NCBI GenBank assembly: GCA_038501195.1
Contig: JBBPUQ010000004.1
Coordinates: 1,364,001-1,428,000, forward strand
Source: Nemania diffusa
Lineage: Eukaryota; Ascomycota; Sordariomycetes; Xylariales; Xylariaceae
DNA length: 64,000 nt
Reading direction: 5' to 3'
Below the pieces are notes generated by a model. The model made no database searches. It saw nothing but the letters and a program-made list of their open reading frames with translations, and was not told the DNA's origin. Of the stretch, positions 11,378-22,694 are shown in pieces. A program made the position numbers and the translations under genes. Position 1 is the stretch's first letter, and the number at the start of each line of letters is the position of its first letter.

Positions 11378-13199
11378 AAGTGAGGAATTGAGGACATTAC
11401 GGTGGTCGGCAATTATCGCGTCTGGCCAAATAAACAACTTTAAAGTTGGATGTTCTTGCGAGGGAGTTAGAGGGTACACATGGATATTGGAGCATAAGAT
11501 GGTTTTACACACGTATTGACTGCAAGGCGAAAATCATGGGCTGCATTGGCATCGGTTGGGTTTTAGTAGTGACCTTTTAATCTGGGGACTTACTTGTCAT
11601 TATTGTTGGCGCAAGGTATTGATTGGTGTTTTGGGATTTGAACTCGGCATAATCTTCGCCGTTGTCTATTGCAGTTTTGGCTTGCTTATGTATTCATGAG
11701 ACCACGAGGATTATGTCCAGAGTTATACTTTTTGGACCACGTTTTAGGGGGCTATAGTGTTTGTTATTAGTATAGGTGCTATCACCTGTCAGCTATTCTA
11801 TCCCCTTAAATTCGAACAGCATCCCTTGTCTTGGTGCGAAGCCAAAACTACTTAAAAGAAATAACTAAAGTTAAAATGTTAGTTACACTGCTGCCACCCG
11901 ACAACAGCCTAGGTTGAGACCTAGTGACTTTTCCGCGCGAGGTGACTGAAATCAAAGTAGCATATGCTCAATCTATATCTTCTCCGATGTACAGTTCTTA
12001 TAAAAGCCGTAATAATAAAGACGAGGCAGCCGAGTTACACTCAGTGTTATCACCGCCTCCCAGGGATTGCTAGCGAACTAATGCATGTCATAAGTATCCT
12101 TCGTTATTTAAGATAAATTTTATAGTTCATGAGTAGGGGATTCTATCTTTAAACCAACTCAATTGAGGTTGAGGGATCTACTGAATCAGACGAACAAGGG
12201 ATGCCCGATAAGCGAACGATGCCAAGGTCTATGACATCGGTAATATGGTGAGGGAGCACAGTGTATATCTACAGTACTGTAAATGGGCAGGAAAATAGCA
12301 CAGGCAAGTAGTGTAGACTAAATCCAAGACAGACCACCTACAGATCAAAGCTCCCACCTTTACGCTGTAGATCCAAAGCTGAAAAGCTAGATTATAGAAC
12401 CGATGACGCAACAGCTGTTTGCGCATCTGAGGAATATCTCTTGGCGGCCAGGGTCGATTCTAAAAACGCAAAACAGTCGATACTACATTAGTATGTTTGC
12501 GAATACTTAAAATGGTAGAAATACATGGGTTGCATGTTTATTAGTCGTGGTAAATTGATCACCCTTCTGTCCTACAAGAAGCCCTATAGTTCAGTGGTAG
12601 TTGTGTTCTGGGCATATAGGTAGTGTAAGTACAGTGTAAGGTAGGTCAGACCCCGGATACCCCCACCAAGGTCCTTTCGAACTTTGGTGACGTCATGAAC
12701 ACTTAGATGGAAACATCATATACATGTATCATCTACTACGACCGATTCGTGACACGCTTCCTGTACACAAAGGCGGAATGCATTCAGGTATGATGCAAGG
12801 CTGTCCCAAATCAAGCTATACTAGTCTTGCTTATCCATGCCTCGAACAGGTGGACTAAGGTTGGGCTACATCATAACCTCCCTTACCACCGCTGCCAACG
12901 CAACCACCATCAAATAAAACATAGATAATTAGTGTCGACTTAGACATATACTGTTAACTAGAAACCCAATAAACCTGGCATTTTTCTCTCTTGCTTCTCG
13001 CCTGTCCCTTCTTATATTGCACTCCAGGATATCCAACCCTATAGTTCAGCTACTAAGTATCACCACTATTGCTTCTATCAACCCCAGTAAGAACGCATGA
13101 CCAATCCACTCTTCTCGCGACCCGATAGTCCCCTCTATTCTTGCAGTAGCTGCCTCGACTCTTAGAATCATATATACATATGAACCTGTGTTTTCAGCC
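11378..13199. other. Intergenic region
   Basis: No gene is supported in this 1.8-kb gap between two plus-strand genes. It contains a tRNA-like 5' fragment at 12581-12600 (listed separately). The final 250 bases are pyrimidine-rich and probably form the promoter and leader of the Mug190-like gene; the TTTTCAG just before its ATG could be an acceptor of a 5'-leader intron. Confidence 0.55.
12581..12600 (+). other. tRNA 5'-half-like fragment (A-box)
   Basis: TATAGTTCAGTGGTAG matches the tRNA D-arm/A-box pattern well. Within the next 120 bases I cannot find a matching T-arm (GGTTCRANNCC) or a pairing acceptor strand. A relic or chance match is more likely than a working tRNA. Confidence 0.2.
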
Positions 13200-16100
13200 A
13201 TGTCCGCAGAGAAAGAGCACGTCCACCCTGGAGGGGGGCACTACTCTGGTCTGAACCGCATTCCAAATATCAAAGAGTTCGCTGCCGCACTTGATAGGGA
13301 CAAGAAAGAGCGCGATGCTCAGATTGACTCCCAATTAAAAGGGAACAAGAAGAACGGGGATATCCAGGAGCACAAGGCCGAAAATGGATACCTTCCCGGG
13401 CATGGGAGGGTCGTTACAGATCCTGTCACGGGTAGAGAAGTCCAGATAGACGATGTGAACACCGACTTCAAGAAAGCTGTCGAGAATCCTATGGTATGAT
13501 CCCTCTCACTCCTTAGAACTAAGACTAGCTATACTAATAGCTGATTTCCACAGCTATCTATACCAAACGCGAACCTAGGCAAAGACACCCCAGTCAAAAC
13601 CGAGGCCAACCAGTCCGGGGAGGAGTATAGAAAGAATCAAGACATTACCGCGCCCCCGGATCCCGTTGCCACGGGCTCTACTTCAGACGTGCCCATCCAC
13701 GGCGAGAAAACGAATGTTCTATTTCACCCAACTCCCTCCGTGAGTTACGAGCCTATGTTCGCCATTGTCGAGCAGCGCGCGACTGTACTATGCATTACCG
13801 TTTTCTTCTCCATTCTGTTTGTTGGCAAGTTCTTCGGGGGCAGACTTCTCGGCCTTATACCGCTGGCGATGTGTATAGCTTCCGGCATCTTTCTCTGGAT
13901 GAAAGATCTAGTTCGTCGTGGCCGCGACATAGAATGGTCGAGTGAGCAAAAGCGAGGCGAAACCGCTGTTGTTAACCTTATTCCCGAATCGGTAGAGTGG
14001 ATGAACTCTCTGCTCGGCATTGTCTGGGGCTTGGTAAACCCTGATATGTTTGCCTCGGTAGCCGATACACTTGAGGTATGTCACGTCCAAGCCGAGTTCC
14101 TGGCCTTTATTCTGACGATAACAGGATGTTATGCAAGCTTCAGTGCCCGGCATTATCGAGAATGTCAAAGTCGCCGATATTTCTCAAGGAAACAACCCCA
14201 TCCGTATTCTGTCTTTGCGTGCGCTGCCAGATGGTCACATGCAAGATATTAAGGACGAGATGCATAAACAAAACCAGGAGATTAAAGATCCGCAAGAACT
14301 TGCAGCTGACGAAGAGGGCGGTGACTACTACAACCTCGAAGCCTCATTCGCCTACCATGCTAAACCATCCTCACAATCCGTGTCTGCGAAAGCCGCCAAC
14401 ATGGGTATGCAGCTGGTTTTTTACCTAGGTATCAAAGGGCTATTCGGCGTCCCATTGCCTATATGTAAGCAATCATGAAATCCGAGTACGATTTGGTTCT
14501 AACAAACACCAGGGGTGGAACTCGTTGGTCTTGTCGGAACTGTTAGACTAAGACTGCAGATGTCTCCCGAGCCGCCATTTCTAAAAGCTGTCACATTCAC
14601 GTTAATGGGAGTCCCTAAAGTCGAAGCCAGTTGTACGCCCATGGTTGAGCGAGGTGTCAACATTTTGAATCTGCCCCTGATTTCTAACTTCGTCAATTGG
14701 GCCATTAAGGCCGCTGCTAGTATGTATGTGGCGCCGAAGTCGATGACTCTCGATCTTGGCAAGATGCTTCAGGGCGACGATATCCAAAAAGAGACCAATG
14801 CCATTGGTATTCTATTTATTCGAATCCACAAGGCCGTCGGTCTCTCAAAGCAGGACCGGCGTGGTTCCGCTGGTGGTGGCTCAGACCCGTATATCACCGT
14901 CAGCTTCTCTAAATTCGGCAAACCTATGTATTGCACCCGTGTCATACAAGATGACTTGAATCCTGTCTTTGAGGAAACCTGTGCTCTCATGGTTACCTCC
15001 GATCTCATCAAGGCGGATGAGCAACTATCTATGGAACTTTGGGATAGTGATCGTTCGAGTGCTGACGACGTAGTCGGCAAGGTGGAGTTATCCCTGCAAA
15101 AGCTGATTCAGCATCCCGGGAAAATGTACCAGCAGGTTTCCAAGCTTCGGGGCCTCAAAGCCGAAAGTGAGATGCCTGGCGAGCTGCACTGGGAAGTCGG
15201 CTTCTTCGGCAAGACGCAGTTCCGAGCTGCCTTGCGGACTGATGGTAAGGACATCAGCCTGCCCAAGGAACTTCGTGACAAGACCGAGCTACAGGATAAC
15301 AAGGGGGCTATCGATAATGCCCAGGAGGATGCTGTGACGCATACGCCCCCGGATCCGCTGTGGCCATCGGGTGTATTGAGCGTTGTGATACATCAGATAG
15401 TTAGTTTAGAGCTAGCCAATGTCAAAGGCTCACAGGGTGGTAAGCGCAAAGGGGGCAAAGAATACGAACCGGCTAGAGACGCTGGTGAGATCAAGGAAGA
15501 AGCCGCGAAGACATTACCGAGCGCTTATTGCACCATCTGCCTTAACGACGAATTGGTACGTTCAAAAAACATCCTCCTTTGGGACTGAATGTTGACTAAC
15601 ACTCATTGTAGGCCTACAAGACGAGGACTAAGGTCGTCTCTTCGAAGCCCATCTTCAACGCTGGTACCGAGCGATTCGTCCGGGACTGGCGATCTGCTAT
15701 TGTCACAGTTACTGTTCGTGATTCTAGAAACAGGCAACACGATCCAATCATTGGTGTGGTTCCGCTTAAACTGTCCGATATCTTACAAACCAGTAGCCAG
15801 GTAAGTTAGCCAAGCGCATACTCTTCGACAACCAAATAATTAACTTTTATAGGCGACGCGATGGTATCCCCTCGACGGTGGTATCGGCTTTGGCCGTGTT
15901 CGAATCTCGCTGCTATTCCGCTCAGTAGAATTGAAGCTACCTCCTCCCCAGCTTGGCTGGGACGTCGGCACATTCGAATTCCTATCTGACAGCCTCACCT
16001 CGACTTTCACCGGCACCGACAAGGGGAAAATCAAGCTGAGTATGAGAACAGGTGGCAGCTCTGCCACAGTGAAACGCGACCAATGCACCGCAGAAGGGGA

Positions 16101-17136
16101 CATCGTACGCTGGGACATCAGCGGCGCCGGCAACCACGCCAAACCCCGACTCCCCGTGCGCTACCGCTTCCGCTCCCCCATCTTCATCGAATTCCACCTC
16201 CCCGGGAAGCGCCGCGTCGAGCACTTCGCCGTGATATGGCTGCAGGGCCTCGTCGACAACGAGGAGCAGGACTTCGACATCCCCGTCTGGAAGTGCGACA
16301 ACGCCACTCGCCTATCCCAAAATTACATCACCGAGGCCAACTTCGCCAACATCCCCGACATCGCCATCGAGGAGGCCGGCCGCCTGCGCTTCCGCGCGCG
16401 CTACAAGGCGGGCACGGACCTCGACCACCTGCGCTTCGTCAGCGACAACAACTCGCGCGAGACCATCGAGACCTGGGAGGCGTGCTACGCCGAGGGCGTG
16501 CGCAAGGAGGAGGTCGCCAGCGAGGTGCCGCCCAACGTGCAGAAGCTGCACGACGAGTCCCTCACCCACGGCCGCGACGTGCTCGCTACCGCCTCGGCTG
16601 AGGAGAGGGAGAAGTGGCTTGCGCGGGACGGCACGGACTGGTCTGGTGCCTTCGGGTCTGACCCCGCCGGCCTTGTAAACGGGCAGGCCGGGGACGACGA
16701 GTCCTCGGAGGACTACGTCGCCGAATCCGACAGCGACTCGGAGCGCATCGACGGGCCTGCGCAGCAGGGCATCGTACACGAAGATTCGGACCTCGGCGTC
16801 AGGGACGCCACCACCGCCGGCTCCGCCCGGGAGGAAGAAAGCAGCGCCGTGACGCGGGCGCGCACCAGCTCCACGGGCGCCAGCGGCGGCACCGGGAGCT
16901 CGGACTCGGGCGTCTCGGTGCGCTCGAAGAAGAGCACGGGCCGCGGCCCCATGGCGCAGTACAAGGACTACAAGTCGCGCAGCCGCGACCTGCACCGCCA
17001 GCACCGCGGCCTCATGCAGTGGCGGCCCATGCGCAACGCGCAGTTCGCCAAGGACGAGGCCGTCTTCGCCGTCCGGCGGCTGACCAAGGTCGGGTCGCTG
17101 AGCGGGCGGCAGCCCGATGTTGAGACGGAGATCTAA
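13200..17136 (+). CDS. Mug190-like SMP and C2 domain membrane-contact protein
   Basis: Six exons: 13200-13493, 13554-14075, 14125-14464, 14513-15555, 15612-15800, 15853-17136, total 1223 residues. All five introns are 48-60 nt and GT-AG, and every junction keeps frame. Residues about 175-214 form a hydrophobic hairpin-like anchor. It is followed by an SMP-type lipid-transfer region (about 230-470) containing the segment around VMQASVPGIIENVK. A C2 domain (about 480-600) starts IGILFIRIHKAVGL, and a second C2-like domain (about 660-800) is split by exons 4-6. The C-terminal third is acidic and Ser-rich, then basic. The order TM-SMP-C2-C2 matches the fission yeast Mug190 / tricalbin group, which tethers ER to plasma membrane and moves lipids; the length is close to Mug190. 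The last exon is much richer in G+C at third positions than the first exons. Confidence 0.85.
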
Positions 17137-18166
17137 GGGGGGAATGAATATTCCTAGATGGAGAAAGTTTTTTTTACAAAAAGGGAGCTACGATTCATGA
17201 ATATGGCGTGCGGGTATGGGTTTCCTATGTATTTGTATCAATATGTGTAGCATAGAATGAGTTATGAAATATCTAAATTTAATTAAGAGAATATTTTGAT
17301 TATATCTATTCATATACGTGAAGCCCAGACATTCATATTCTGAGCTAATGAATCTCCCTTCGACGTAGATAACTCTCAACACTTGTCATCATCGAGTTGC
17401 TCATCAAGCTGTATCAGCAACTCACTCATAGGGTAATTGATTCACGACATGTCGACCATAAGAAGAGCCCAGATAACCACATATGTAAAAGTTATCCGAA
17501 ACTCCGCTCCCGGGCATAAAACAGGCATATGTTCCGCGTTTTTACTCTTCCTTGACTGAAAATTGAAATAGGCCATGGTGAAACTGACTGGCTTATCTCA
17601 GAGTGTTGCAAGGATTGGACTAAGTCTACTGCACTGATAGAGTTGTAAACATCGATATCAAGAGTAGGGATTGGCCTGAGGTTTGCACATAGATAGAGAG
17701 TAAGAGAAAAGAATGAGAATATGAAGGGGGAGGCTAGCTAGTTTGGTCACGTAGGATATTGGTCAAATATGGTCTATTTACTGTTAGCTGACTGAGCTCT
17801 AATCATAGAAACAATGAGGGGGAAATGGTGGACATACCTATATTTGTGTAGAACCAGGCACGCGGTCAGACCTGCGGCCTGGTGCACTCACCCAACAGTA
17901 CAGAAGGCTTTCCCTTCGGGGTATTCGCCAAATGTCTGGCGGGGTGTATTATGTACAGGACCGCGTAGACAGTGGGGTTCGATACCCTCACCTTCCACGC
18001 CGCCTCTTTTCTATACAATACATTTGTTTGTACAGCTAAGCTTGCTAGGTACGTCTTCCTTCCTAGAGCAGCTTGTTCGTTCTCCTAGATGCTTCCTCTG
18101 AGCATTATTCTCGCACGTCTCTTTATGATAGGGGTGGGTTTTGTTTCTGCTTTGGGATTATAGTTT
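17137..18166. other. Convergent intergenic region
   Basis: Gap between the 3' ends of the Mug190-like gene (plus) and the Mrp49-type gene (minus). No coding signal was found. A T-arm-like GGGGTTCGATACCC occurs near 17975, but no tRNA can be folded around it. Confidence 0.55.
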
Positions 18167-19027
18167 TTACTGATTTGCGGCCTTGATGGCTTCGGCCTCT
18201 TGTCTGGCGAGCGCTAGTCTGCGCTCCTCGCTCCGCTTGTTTTCGATGAATGACAGGACGATCGAGCGATCTATGGCGCCGCGCTCCTTGCGCTCTTCAA
18301 TCTGCCGCAGCTCAGCCTCCTCGTCGGGCGTAGGATGGACGACAGTCGCGCCCGTCTTAGCTAGAAATTCGCTTAAAATGGCCGTTGAGTGTACGTTCTT
18401 CATATCAATCGTTACGACTCTCTCTCCCTCCTCGGGCGGCGGCGCTGGATGCTCGTTTTTTATGCTCGAGTGCGGCTGTTGGGATAGAGGGAGCATATCG
18501 CGCACGGTCTCGGCCGTTGTAGCGGGGTCTGAGGATGATGAGGTTTGGCGGAAATAGATGGACATTGTGGCTGGTCCGGCTTGGTTGTCGGACCGGTTTA
18601 CTAGCACTGGGATTGCTGGATTCCAGTATTTAAGTCGTGGTAAACATTCTCTCCAGAATTTTCTTAGAGAATGTCAGATATCAATCATTCCAGCATTGAG
18701 ACCCTGAGGCTCTATAACTGCCCTCAAACTCAGAGGAAAATAGAGGAGGCATACCTAGGGCCAAGGTGCCCATCATTCCACTTTACCGCAAAATCCAAAT
18801 GTATCCTCGTTATCTCGGGCGGTAGTATTGCCGCGCCGGGGCCAAGCCGTAATGCCAAAAGCTATGGGGTTGGTCTTGTTAGATTGAATCCTTTTCTGTG
18901 CGCCAAATAGGCTCGATGTACGTATATACCTTCTATTTGTTTCCATGTTAGTCAATTGATGAGGTCATTCGACGCATGAGAGACCTACGACTTGTAATAA
19001 GTTCATGCGCTTTCCCGGGTTCACCAT
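18167..19027 (-). CDS. Mitochondrial ribosomal protein, L51/S25/CI-B8 domain (Mrp49/mL61-like)
   Basis: Three exons on the minus strand, 19027-18989 (13 residues), 18861-18755 and 18662-18167, total 213 residues. Introns of 127 and 92 nt have GTAGGT/CATAG and GTATGC/TAAG ends; frame is kept through both. The assembled N-terminal half contains the family blocks LALRLGPGAAILPPE, ITRIHLDFA, GHLGPRKFWRECLPRLKYW and NPAIPVLVNR. These identify a thioredoxin-like L51/S25/CI-B8 domain as in fungal Mrp49 or animal mS25. The C-terminal tail is a charged helix (last 40 residues). The role would be a structural mitoribosome subunit, made in the cytosol and imported. The first exon is the least certain part. 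It sits close to two more nuclear genes for mitochondrial proteins. Assignment to mL61 versus mS25 is not settled. Confidence 0.78.
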
Positions 19028-20395
19028 ATTGGCGGGTCACGAGCCTCTATGCTCACTGCTTCGTCGAAAAAAGATTCGTCAAGCTTGGAGTAAGTGATGG
19101 TCAGGTTTCCGTCCATGCTTCGATAAATTTCAGGTGGACCCTGGATTGGCGGCCCGACTGATTGCCCCGAGGTGTCAGACCCACTTGGCTAGCTATTACT
19201 CTGGGTAAGTACTTGCTAGAATACTTAATAACTACCTAAAATCTAAATCAATCTTCTATTTTGACAGCAATTAGTAGGTAGCTGGCGGTTGGCAATTTAT
19301 TTTATTCACTACCTCCTAGGTAGGTACTTATCTAGCTGTCTCGCCTGTTCCCAACATTGTAGGGCAAATTCACCAGTAGATATTCGTCCTCCGAATCACC
19401 GGTAGTGATGACCCTGATATTCAGGCTCAAACTATAGAGCAGAAAACTACTAATCTAGGAAGGAATTTTGAATAAATGCCGAGTGCTTAGGAGCATGTCT
19501 AGGTGTTAAACTATCTAATTGTCTGCTATAGGGGAAAACCCCATATTCCGTTCGGGCCTAGACTTGGGTAGATGGCGCTTGCTTGCAGCTTAAATAAATG
19601 AGTACCCAGTTAGTCGTGTCTTTACTGTCGTGCCTCAATTCTATCCAGTCTCTCGATGAATTTACATACACATGGCCTCCTCGCGATTTTCGTAAATGGC
19701 CAATAAAAATGACGATATAAGAAGCTTAGTAGGGTATGTCGTTTGAACTCATGAAGCCTACAAGTGCTTTTCCTTCATAGAGTTGAGTTACCAGTAAGGT
19801 CACCCCGAGAGGAGCGGGGTATTATAGTTAAGAGAAATGCGTTGACTAGCGATTAGGTTTAGCGATCTCTCTAAGAGATTGCTTAGGGATATGTCATCCT
19901 AGGGACCTTCTAGAAAATAAAACAGCAGCTCACAGATTGTGAGCATTTTCATTAGAGAATAAGTGCGCGTATTAGGTTATTAGACATGATATGAGAATAG
20001 TGATGTAAGTGCTCATTCGCCTATCTTCATCATGTTCCATGTTGCCCAAACTAAACAACCCACTCACCTGCTTGTAACGATTCGATATGTCCCAGTGTAG
20101 GTAATCTTGAATCTAACGCCCAAACATTTATGGATCACTTCGATATGCCAACTCCGCGTTAGTAGAAATTCGATTTTGCGCAGCAGTCATTCACATTCCT
20201 GTCGTATCATAACTGCGAAGAGACCGTAATACGCCCCGGTAAAATAATCATCGAAGTTGTATATCAATAGTGAGCGCACGTGGTTGACAACACGTCTAAT
20301 TGCTGGCCTGACCGAAGACCCTAATGCTACATCGTGTATTTGTCACTGGTTCCCCTATTTACTGCCATCATCGTTCCTCAGTTTGGATATACATC
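19028..20395. other. Intergenic region
   Basis: No gene was recognised between two minus-strand mitochondrial-protein genes. It contains a CCTAGGTAGGTAC word at 19315-19327. The part near 19030-19150 probably includes the promoter of the Mrp49-type gene. Confidence 0.55.
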
Positions 20396-20948
20396 TTAGA
20401 CATCGAGCTTGGCGGGAAAGTTTCCAGCTTCTGTAATGTTATGTGTTAGTCTTGTAATAATCTACATCACTGCCGGTCGACTGGCGATATGTGCGTTGGT
20501 TTGCCTGTACGAACCTCGCTGGTCGTCCCATCGCTGATACCATCCGCTCGGGCACAGAGATCGGTAGGCTAGGAAGAACTGGCGGCAGGGAGCGAAGTCC
20601 TCGCCCTTGGCGTTGATGCACTTGTGGTAGTCGACATAGTTCTGCCAGCAGTGCTTGGTCTGGTTCTGGTTGGGGAATCGGGCATCGACACCTGCAAGGC
20701 TCGCAGTCAGAGCTATTCTTATCGGGACAATAAGGGGGCGACGAGTCGGTAGGTCGCTTGATCGATTATTCGCTGCGTGAGGGTGGGTAAATCGAGCAGG
20801 AGAGCTTCTTACCAGCTAAATGTAGAATAGTCAGCGTTTTGAATTATCCTCGGCTAACATCGAGAGCATCGAAAGATGAGGTAAATTACGGAATCAACTT
20901 ACCGGTGACGAACTTGAAGGGCTTGGTTTCGCGCTCGTCGTCAGACAT
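20396..20948 (-). CDS. cox12: Cytochrome c oxidase subunit 6b (Cox12), with probable micro-exon
   Basis: Respiratory complex IV subunit of the intermembrane-space face. Exons on the minus strand: 20948-20903, a 3-nt exon 20815-20813, 20691-20515 and 20430-20396, giving 86 residues. The protein has the twin CX9C pattern: CWQNYVDYHKC then CRQFFLAYRSLC, the disulfide-bonded helical hairpin imported by the Mia40 pathway. The N-terminus MSDDERETKPFKFVT and the C-terminus NFPAKLDV are typical of fungal orthologues. Introns are 87, 121 and 84 nt; the first two each have a CTGAC branch 16 nt before the AG. If the micro-exon is skipped, frame is still kept and one Ala is lost (85 residues). A divergent MLRQ-like gene shares its promoter region. 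Confidence 0.93.
20813..20815 (-). other. Probable 3-nt micro-exon (CTG) of cox12
   Basis: On the minus strand, TTCTACATTTAG then CTG then GTAAGAAG puts a full acceptor and a full donor on either side of three bases. With exon 1 ending in G and the next exon starting GT, the three bases yield Ala-Gly at the junction. Skipping them would leave a single 211-nt intron and only Gly. Both readings are in frame, so sequence alone cannot exclude skipping or recursive splicing. Confidence 0.6.
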
Positions 20949-21378
20949 TTTGGGCGACTATTGAACGACGATAACGCTGGGAACGGGAAAGGGCGGTGCG
21001 GTGCTCAACGTGGGTGGTAGAAGTGCAATAGTGATGTCGATGAGCAGAAGACGTCGTGCGGCAGCTCTTAGACAATTGTCGAATCATCGAAGACCGGTTT
21101 TGGGCTGGTGGCCTGACAAATCTGGGATAGCTGGAAGGCCGCTCCACTGTTTCCAAATGCAGCTCTCTGGTTGGCTGGAGCGGCTATTCCCACGCCCACG
21201 GACCACTGGAAACAGGTTACAGTGCCTGCTGGACCTCAAAGCTAGCGTTGGTTCAACTCCTCAAACCTCCAATTGCACAAGGAAATCCGATTCTGAGCCG
21301 CTCCAGTTGAAGCTTCATTCTGCACCACACCAAACCAACCAAGTCTTTGCAGACCAGTCTCCTCTCAACTTCGCCAAG
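20949..21378. promoter_or_regulatory. Shared divergent promoter region of cox12 and the MLRQ-like gene
   Basis: Only 430 bp separate the start codons of two divergently transcribed genes for inner-membrane respiratory proteins. The interval is fairly GC-rich with no clear TATA box. Both 5' leaders must lie here. Co-regulation is inferred from arrangement only. Confidence 0.5.
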
Positions 21379-21895
21379 ATGTACGCCACTCGAGCTCTAA
21401 GAATGATGCCTACGAAGCGCATGATGCGTCTTCCCGTCAGTATTTCCCTTGACTCTCGTTCGATGACGTTGCTAATAGTCTATATAGAAGGAGGATCAGA
21501 GCGGTATGTCGAGACGTCCATTTCAGCCATTGCCTTCCGGGAAATTTCAAAATCGATCTCTTAACCTTGCACCACGTACCGGGATGAACCCTCGACGAAT
21601 AATGACTGACATTATCGAAACTATATAGCGCATACCGTTTCCCAGCGTCTGCGAAAGCTCCGACAGATTCCTGCTGAATTGATTCCCCTCGGTTAGTCTA
21701 CATTCCAGCGAATCGGAAGCTTCTACTCGACAATGTTCACTAGGAACTAATTATGATAATGCAAAAGGTGTCGTCGTCGGTTTCGCCGTCTTCGCTGCTG
21801 GCTACTCGAGCTTCCGCAAATTCTTCGTTGACAAGAACCTCCGTCTCGCCCGCCAGAACCGCAAGGACGATGTAGAGGGACATGCTGAGCACTAA
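21379..21895 (+). CDS. MLRQ/B12D-like small mitochondrial inner-membrane protein
   Basis: Four exons: 21379-21435, 21488-21503, 21629-21691 and 21768-21895, giving 87 residues. Exon 2 is only 16 nt. Introns are 52, 125 and 76 nt, all GT-AG and all frame-consistent. The N-terminus (MYATRALRMMPTKR) is Arg/Met-rich, like a mitochondrial signal. One hydrophobic segment, LIPLGVVVGFAVFAAGYSSF (residues about 45-64), is followed by a basic stretch with RLARQNR. This layout matches the NDUFA4/MLRQ/B12D group of single-pass proteins linked to complex I or IV. The family assignment is by pattern only. Placement next to cox12, divergently, supports a respiratory-chain role. Confidence 0.75.
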
Positions 21896-22170
21896 ACAGA
21901 GGTATCATGTGTGTGAGATGGGAAGGAGTGGGTAAGGCACGGGCATGTCAAGAGTAGCACCGGATATTCCCTTTGTGAAGACAGCACAACATTGTATATG
22001 ATACGAACCCGGGAGGCTAGCGGAAGGAAATGTTGAATTTTTGATATCAATCATGGTGTAGACTCCAGTCTCCAAAGATCCTGTATGTTTTATGCCTTAT
22101 GCCTACCAGGCCCTAACAACCGTTCACAACGCCAACGCTATGCGAGAAAGAATACACGCCCTTCCCCCTT

Positions 22171-22694
22171 CTATTCGGGCTTAGGCCCTGCCACATCAAG
22201 CCCCTCCAGACCTTGCATAGGGTCGTCTGGTCTTTCGTCTGGAGTTACCTTATCGGCTCCGGAGGCTGCCACGCGATCCTCCTCACTGACAGCGTGTTTG
22301 GCAAGCCAACCCTCCTATTGAATTCATGAGCATGTCATTATAAAAATAATTGATACCAAACAGGAATTCTCACCTGTTCCCAAACTGCGGTCTTGCTCCC
22401 TAGGCCCTCTTCCGCACTCTTAGGGGGCTTAGCAGGTGATACTTTTAATATGCGACCAAAAAATTCTGACTGGTCCATGTTGTCGATAGCCTCCTTAGCA
22501 TCTTCAGGATCCTCATATTCGACATATGCGAAACCTCGGTGAGGCTCTGTGGCGTTGGGCGCATCATTCTTAGGTATAGATATATCGGCAATCTCACCAA
22601 ACGGGATGAAAGCGTCGTGAATATTGGTTGTTGTGGCGATTGAAGCAAGACCACCAACATAGACCGTGGCCTTCCAACGGGCCGAGTCGGTCAT
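22171..22694 (-). CDS. RRM protein related to the N-terminus of cyclophilin E (Cyp33)
   Basis: Two exons on the minus strand, 22694-22374 and 22314-22171, giving 154 residues; the 59-nt intron is GTGAGA...AATAG, phase 0. Residues about 9-87 form an RNA recognition motif with RNP2 VYVGGL and RNP1 RGFAYVEY. The sequence is close to the RRM of human PPIE/Cyp33, including the AFIPFGEIADISIP and AIDNM blocks. The cyclophilin domain present in animal PPIE is absent: a 67-residue tail rich in Ala, Asp and Pro ends the protein. A role in the spliceosome or transcript binding is inferred from the family. It is divergent from the SEC31 gene. Confidence 0.86.

Noticed and set aside
16083..17004. Alternative frames of 172 and 230 residues in the last Mug190 exon
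   Set aside because: GC-rich shadow frames; the main frame is continuous with the upstream C2 domain.
17971..18005. T-arm-like GGGGTTCGATACCC suggesting a tRNA
   Set aside because: The flanks cannot form D and anticodon arms, and the acceptor strands pair imperfectly.
18773..18955. 60-residue minus-strand frame overlapping the Mrp49-type gene
   Set aside because: It runs through an intron and part of exon 2 in the wrong frame; the spliced model explains this DNA better.
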